Below are positions 57,641 to 64,000 of a stretch of DNA of 64,000 bases, piece after piece. Origin of the DNA: Bos javanicus (taxonomy: Eukaryota > Chordata > Mammalia > Artiodactyla > Bovidae); contig NW_026893848.1 in the NCBI RefSeq assembly GCF_032452875.1, positions 62,001-126,000 on the forward strand. Reading direction: 5' to 3'. A program made the position numbers and the translations under genes. Below the pieces are notes generated by a model. That model had not been told where the DNA came from. It ran no database searches and worked only from the letters and a program-made list of their open reading frames with translations. The number at the start of each line of letters is the position of its first letter. Position 1 is the stretch's first letter.

Positions 57641-58550
57641 CACTGATCACGTGACTGTGCATGCACTGATAACGTGGGTGATCATGCACTGATCACGTGT
57701 TTGATCATGCACTGATCACGTGGCTGATCATACACTGTTCATGTGCCTGATCATGCACTAAATATGTTGCGGATCATGCACTGATCACGTAGCTGATCAT
57801 ACACTGATCACCTGGCTGATCATACTCTGATCACCTGGCTGATCAGACACTGATCACGTGGCTGATCATACTCTGAACACGAAGCTGATCATACACTGAT
57901 CACGTGACTGCATGCACTGATCAATTGACTGCCCATGCACTGATCACGTGGATGATCATGCGCTGATCATGTGACTGATCATGCACTAAAAAAATGGCTG
58001 ATCAAGCCCTGATCACATGACTGATCATGCACTGTTCACGAAGCTGATCATACAATGATCACGTGACTGTGCATGCACTGATCACTTGGCTGATCATGCA
58101 CAGATCACATGGCTATCATGCACTGATCACTTGATTGTGCATGCAATAATCACGTGGATGATCATGCATTTATCACGTGGCTGATCATGCACTAATCACA
58201 AGGGTGATCATGAACTGATCACGTGACTTAGCATGCTGTGATCTCGTGTCTGAATGGTGCTGATCATGTGACTAATCAAGAACTGATCACGTGGCTATCA
58301 TGCACTGATCACGTGGCTGATCATACACTGATCACGTGGCTATCATGCACTGATCACTTGATTGTGCATGCAATAATCACGTGGATGATCATGCATGTAT
58401 CACCTGGCTGATCATGCACTAATCACAAGGGTGATCATGAACTGATCACGTGACTTAGCATGCTGTGATCTCGGGTCTGAGTGGTGCTAATCATGTGACT
58501 AATCAAGAACTGATCACGTGGCTCTCATGCACTGATGATGTGCCTCAGGA

Positions 58551-58783
58551 GGCAATAACCGAAGAGCTGAGCAGGCACGAATCACGCAATCAGCAGGCAA
58601 TAATCATGGACCTCAGCTGTGATGAATCATGCTGCTCAGCTGGCAATCATCAAGCAGCTGAATAGGCAGGAATCAGACGGCTCAGCTGGCCATTGTCAAG
58701 CAGATGAGCAGGCAGGAATCACGCAGCTCAGCTGGCAAATGTCAAGCAGCGGAGCAGACAGGAAAAACGGAGCTCAGTAGGCC
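58551..58783 (+). repeat. M block 16
   Basis: 233 bp, ACCGAAGAG, with private GGCAAATGTC near 58,735 shared only with copy 17. Confidence 0.92.
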
Positions 58784-61175
58784 CTGATCACGTGACTGAG
58801 CACACACTGATCACGTGACTGATAATGAACTGATCACGAGGCTATAATGCACTGATCACCTGACTGCGCATGCACTGATCATGTGGATGATCATACACTG
58901 ATCACGTGGCTGATCACGCAATGATCACGTGACTGATCATGCACTGATCATGTGGTTGATCATGCACTAATCACGTTGCTGATCATGCACTGATCAAGTG
59001 ATTGAACATGCACTGAAGACGTGACTGATCCTGCACTAATCACATGGCTATCATGCACTGATCATGTGACTGCGCATCCACTGATCTCGAGGATGATCGT
59101 ACACTGATCACGTGGCTGATCAGGAACTAATCACATGACTGACCATACAGTGATCACGTGTCTGAATATTGCTGATCATGTTATTGATCATGTGCTGATC
59201 AGGTGTGAATCATGCACTGATCACCTGACTGCGCATGCACTGACCATGTAACTGTAGGCAATTATCACATGGCTATCATGCAGTGATCACGTGGATGATC
59301 ATGCACTGATCATGCACTGATCACGTAGCTATCATGCATTGATCACTTGGCTGTCATGCACTGATCACGTGGCTGATCATACACTGATCACGTGACTGCA
59401 CATGCACTGATGACATGGCTGATCATACAGTGATCACGTGGCTGATCACGCACTGATCATGTGGTTGATCATGCACTAATCACGTTGCTGATCATGCACT
59501 GATCAGGTGGCTATCATGCACTGCTTACGAGGCTGATCATGCACTGATCACATGGCAATCATGCACTGATCACGTGTCTTATCATACACTGATCATTGAC
59601 TGATCATGCACTGATCACGTGCCTGATCATTCACTGATCACCTGGCTGATCATGCACTGATCACGAAGCTGATCATACACTGATCACGTGACTGCATGCA
59701 CTGATCATTTCGATGATCATGCACTGATCACGCGGCTGACCATGCACTGATCACGAAGCTGATCATACACTGATCACGTGACTGTGCATGCACTGATGAC
59801 ATGGCTGATCATACAGTGATCACGTGGCTGATCACGCACTGATCATGTGGTTGATCATGCACTAATCACGTTGCTGATCATGCAATGATCAGGTGGCTAT
59901 CATGCACTGCTTACGAGGCTGATCATGCACTGATCACATGGCAATCATGCACTGATCACGTGTCTTATCATACACTGATCCTTGACTGATCATGCACTGA
60001 TCAGGTGGCTATCATGCACTGCTTACGAGGCTGATCATGCACTGATCACATGGCAATCATGCACTGATCACGTGTCTTATCATACACTGATCATTGACTG
60101 ATCATGCACTGATCACGTGCCTGATCATTCACTGATCACCTGGCTGATCATGCACTGATCACGAAGCTGATCATACACTGATCACGTGACTGCATGCACT
60201 GATCATTTCGATGATCATGCACTGATCACGCGGCTGACCATGCACTGATCACGAAGCTGATCATACACTGATCACGTGACTGTGCATGCACTGATAACGT
60301 GGGTGATCATGCACTGATCACGTGTTTGATCATGCACTGATCACGTGGCTGATCATACACTGTTCATGTGCCTGATCATGCACTAAATATGTTGCGGATC
60401 ATGCACTGATCACGTAGCTGATCATACACTGATCACCTGGCTGATCATACTCTGATCACCTGGCTGATCAGACACTGATCACGTGGCTGATCATACTCTG
60501 AACACGAAGCTGATCATACACTGATCACGTGACTGCATGCACTGATCAATTGACTGCCCATGCACTGATCACGTGGATGATCATGCGCTGATCATGTGAC
60601 TGATCATGCACTAAAAAAATGGCTGATCAAGCCCTGATCACATGACTGATCATGCACTGTTCACGAAGCTGATCATACAATGATCACGTGACTGTGCATG
60701 CACTGATCACTTGGCTGATCATGCACAGATCACATGGCTATCATGCACTGATCACTTGATTGTGCATGCAATAATCACGTGGATGATCATGCATTTATCA
60801 CGTGGCTGATCATGCACTAATCACAAGGGTGATCATGAACTGATCACGTGACTTAGCATGCTGTGATCTCGTGTCTGAATGGTGCTGATCATGTGACTAA
60901 TCAAGAACTGATCACGTGGCTATCATGCACTGATCACGTGGCTGATCATACACTGATCACGTGGCTATCATGCACTGATCACTTGATTGTGCATGCAATA
61001 ATCACGTGGATGATCATGCATGTATCACCTGGCTGATCATGCACTAATCACAAGGGTGATCATGAACTGATCACGTGACTTAGCATGCTGTGATCTCGGG
61101 TCTGAGTGGTGCTAATCATGTGACTAATCAAGAACTGATCACGTGGCTCTCATGCACTGATGATGTGCCTCAGGA
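58551..61175 (+). repeat. HOR unit 16 (2,625 bp, lacks B and D)
   Basis: M to C 611, C to A7 1,451, A7 to M 563 bp. Created by the 2,625-bp duplication, so M is followed after about 0.4 kb by the pre-C region. Confidence 0.89.
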
Positions 61176-61408
61176 GGCAATAACCGAAGAGCTGAGCAGG
61201 CACGAATCACGCAATCAGCAGGCAATAATCATGGACCTCAGCTGTGATGAATCATGCTGCTCAGCTGGCAATCATCAAGCAGCTGAATAGGCAGGAATCA
61301 GACGGCTCAGCTGGCCATTGTCAAGCAGATGAGCAGGCAGGAATCACGCAGCTCAGCTGGCAAATGTCAAGCAGCGGAGCAGACAGGAAAAACGGAGCTC
61401 AGTAGGCC
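61176..61408 (+). repeat. M block 17
   Basis: 233 bp, shares GGCAAATGTC with copy 16. It does not share the private GCGGAACAG of copy 8, although the sequence further downstream matches unit 8. Confidence 0.92.
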
Positions 61409-64000
61409 CTGATCACGTGACTGAGCACACACTGATCACGTGACTGATAATGAACTGATCACGAGGCTATAATGCACTGATCACCTGACTGCGCATGCAC
61501 TGATCATGTGGATGATCATACACTGATCACGTGGCTGATCACGCAATGATCACGTGACTGATCATGCACTGATCACGTGGCTATCATGCACTGCTCACAT
61601 GACTGAGCATGCACTGATCACGTAGCTATCATGCATTGATCACTTGGCTATCATGCACTAATCACGTGGCTGATCATGCACTGATCACGAAGCTGATCAT
61701 ACACTGATCACGGGACTGTGCATGCACTGATCACGTGGCTGATCATGCACTGATCACGTGGCTGATCATGCAATGATAACCTGGCTATCATACACTGATC
61801 ACGTGACTGATCAAGCACTCTTCACTGGCCTGATCATGCACTGATCCCGTGGCTGATCATGCAATGATCAGGAAGCTGATCATACACTGATCACGTGACT
61901 CTGCCTGCTGTGTGGCTGATAATGCACTGATCACGTGGCTGATCATACACTGATCACGTGGCTGATCATACACTGTTCATGTGCCTGATCATGCACTAAA
62001 TATGTTGCGGATCATGCACTGATCACGTACCTGATCATACACTGATCACCTGGCTGATCATACTCTGATCACCTGGCTGATCAGACACTGATCACGTGGC
62101 TGATCATACTCTGAACACGAAGCTGATCATACACTGATCACGTGACTCTGCCTGCTGTGTGGCTGATCATACACTGATCACGTGGCTGATCATACACTGA
62201 TCATGTCGCTGATCATGCACTGATCACGGTGCGGATCATGAACTGATCACGTGGCTGATCATACACTGATCACGTGGCTGTTCATGCACTGATCACGTGG
62301 CTGATCATACACTTATCAAATTACTGATAATGCACTGATCACGTGCCTGATTATGCACTGATCACGAAGCTGACCATACACTGACTGTGCATGCACTGAT
62401 CACGTGGCTGATAATGCACTGATCACGTGGCTGATCATGCACTGATCACCTGGCTGATCATACACTGATCACGTGGCTGATCATGCACTGATCACGTGTC
62501 TGATCATCCACTGATTTGAAGCTGATCATACACTGATCACGTGATTCCTGCACTGATCACGGGGCTGATCATGCACATATCAAGTGGCTGATCAAGCACT
62601 GATCACGTGACTGATCATTCACTGATCACGTGACTGATCATGCACTGATCACGTGGCTGATCATGCACTAATCACGTAGCTGATCATATACTGATCACGT
62701 GACTGTGCATGCACTGATAACTTGGCTGATCATGCCCTGATCACGAGGCTGATCATGCACTGATCACATGGCGGATCATACACTGATCACGTGCCTGATC
62801 ATGCACTAATCACTTTGCGGAACATGCACTATTCACGTGGCTGATCATACACTGATCACGTGGCTGACCATACTCTGATCACGTGGCTGATCATACACTG
62901 ATCACGCGGCTGGTCATGCACTGATCACGTGTCTATCATGCACTAATCACGTGAATGCGCATGAACTGATCACTTACCTGTTCATGCAGTGATTCCGTGG
63001 CTATCATGCACTGATCACGTGGCTGATCATGCACTGATCACATGACTGATTAAGCACTGATCGAGTAGCTATAATGCACTGATCACATGACTGCGCATGC
63101 CATGATCATGTGACTGATCATGCACTGATCACGTGGCTATCATGCACTGATAACGTGGCTGATCATGCAGTGATCATGTGACTGATTATGCACTGATCGC
63201 GAAGCTATCATGCACTGATCACATAACAGCTCATGCCATGATCGCGTGACTGATGATGCACTGATCACGTGGCTAGCATGCACTGATCATATGGCTAATC
63301 ATACATTGATCACCTAAATAATCATGCACTCATCCCGGGGCGGTCTTGCACTGATCACGTGGCTGATCAAGCACTGATAACTTAGCTATCATGCACTGAT
63401 CACATGACTGCGCAAGAACTGTTCACGTGGATATCATACACTGGACACGTGGCAGATCATGCACTGATCACGTGACTGATCATGCACTGATCTGGTGGCT
63501 ATCATGCATTGATCACATGATTGGTCATACACAGATCACGTGACTGATCATGCACTGATCACGTGACTGCACATGCACTGATCATGTAAATGTAGGCAAT
63601 GATCACATGGCTATCATGCACTGATCACGTGGCTGATCATGCACTGATCATGAGACTGAGCATGCACTGATCACGTAGCTATCATGCATTGATCAATTGG
63701 CTATCATGCACTGATCACGTGGCTGATCATACACTGATCACGTGGCTGATCATGCACTAATCACGTTGCTTATCATGCACTGATCAGGTGGCTATCATGC
63801 ACTGATCACGTGGCTGATCATGCACTGCTCACATGGCTGATCGTACACTGATCACGTGGCTGATCATGCACTAATCACGTTCCTTATCCTGCAATGATCA
63901 GGTTGCTATCATGCACTGATCACATGGCTGATCATACACTGATCAGGTGACTGCGCATGCACTGATCACATGACTGATCATGCACTGATCATGTGGCTGA
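61176..64000 (+). repeat. HOR unit 17 (partial; same type as unit 8)
   Basis: M to first B 725 (61901), second B 247 bp on (62148), B to D 1,186 (63334). Each equals the unit 8 position plus 34,499. Rare variants of unit 8 recur: CACATAACAGC, GACTGATGATGCAC and GGCTAGCATGCAC. The unit 8 extra monomer near 29,240 is absent, so the offset becomes 34,476 beyond it. The window ends before C. Confidence 0.9.

Larger units (their letters stand above)
53285..58550 (+). repeat. HOR unit 15 (5,266 bp, longest unit)
   Basis: M to B 702 (one monomer lost near 53,845), B to D 1,362, D to C 1,188, C to A7 1,451, A7 to M 563 bp. It holds the 199-bp duplication (CTTATCAAATTACTG at 54151 and 54350) of units 6 and 7. 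A nested ~498-bp duplication lies between C and A7. Landmark C is back, so it resembles units 6 and 7 rather than its left neighbours 11-14. Confidence 0.89.
56340..61175 (+). repeat. 2,625-bp tandem duplication spanning units 15-16
   Basis: Landmarks repeat at offset 2,625 bp: AAGTGATTGAACATG (56371 and 58996), C (56537 and 59162), A7 (57988 and 60613) and M (58551 and 61176). Both M copies carry the private change GGCAAATGTC (others GGCAATTGTC). The join lies near 58,940-58,990, where post-M sequence runs into pre-C sequence. The nested duplications are copied too. The start is approximate. Confidence 0.88.
1..64000 (+). repeat. 23-bp tandem satellite array (entire window)
   Basis: The window reads as head-to-tail copies of CTGATCATGCA + CTGATCACGTGG. 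Common length variants are 22 bp (CTATCATG or CTGTCATG in place of CTGATCATG; a single G at the monomer end) and 21 bp (CTGCATGC in place of CTGATCATGC). No monomer in reverse orientation was seen. Both edges cut through monomers, so the array continues on each side. The two halves share CTGATCA, so the monomer looks like an old dimer of an 11-12 bp unit. I do not recognise a named satellite family. Confidence 0.97.

Noticed and set aside
1..64000. CRISPR array
   Set aside because: Repeats are short and regular, but there are no unique spacers between them: the whole period is repeat.
1..64000. Plasmid or phage iteron origin
   Set aside because: Direct repeats near 22 bp with GATC sites recall iterons, but thousands of copies with no rep gene, no AT-rich region and an HOR structure do not fit.
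1..64000. CENP-B box or telomeric repeat
   Set aside because: I looked for the TTCG...CGGGA pattern and for TTAGGG-like repeats on both strands and saw neither, so centromeric or telomeric identity cannot be claimed from motifs.

Overview
The whole 64-kb window is one uninterrupted tandem satellite array with all repeats in the same orientation. I see no unique DNA, no credible protein-coding or RNA gene, and no recognisable transposon. The base repeat is about 23 bp, made of two related half-repeats: CTGATCATGCA (11 bp) followed by CTGATCACGTGG (12 bp). At this period the window holds roughly 2,700-2,800 copies. Both window edges fall inside the array. The organism cannot be identified from this sequence. 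The array size, the layered higher-order repeats (HORs) and the frequent CACGTG to CACATG/CATGTG changes suggest a eukaryotic heterochromatic (centromeric, pericentromeric or similar) satellite.

The array has a strict hierarchy: about 11.5 bp half-repeat, 23 bp monomer, long HOR units mostly near 4.7 kb with shortened forms of 1.6-2.6 kb, and one unit type that recurs at an exact 34,499-bp offset. Each HOR is anchored by a 231-233 bp block of five ~45-bp repeats (here 'M', 17 copies). Four smaller landmarks made of mutated monomers sit at fixed distances: B (CTGCCTGCTGTGTGG), D (CCCGGGGCGGTCTTGCAC), C (CTGAATATTGCTGATCATG) and an A7 run. Most full-length units have exactly 725 bp from M to B and 563 bp from A7 to the next M. 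Most departures are whole numbers of monomers.

Region by region: 1-12.9 kb (units 0-4) holds the most canonical monomers, with landmarks weak or absent. From 12.9 to 26.7 kb (units 5-7) units acquire derived mutations stepwise in positional order. 26.7-34.6 kb has one composite long unit and two short units. 34.6-53.3 kb (units 11-14) is a recently amplified block of near-identical ~4.7-kb units that lost landmark C and duplicated D. 53.3-61.2 kb has a 5.27-kb unit whose right part is tandemly duplicated at 2,625 bp. The last 2.8 kb repeats the unit type seen at 27 kb.

The recurring 66-111 aa open frames are by-products of the M block and not genes: all use GTG as first codon, none has a recognisable domain, and most differences between copies change the amino acid. 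The interest of the window is in its repeat architecture: stepwise mutation order along the array, near-compensating duplication and loss inside one unit, unequal-exchange products at one 29-bp junction, and extreme density of GATC and CACGTG palindromes. Offsets were counted by hand from the printed coordinates and should be confirmed by self-alignment.
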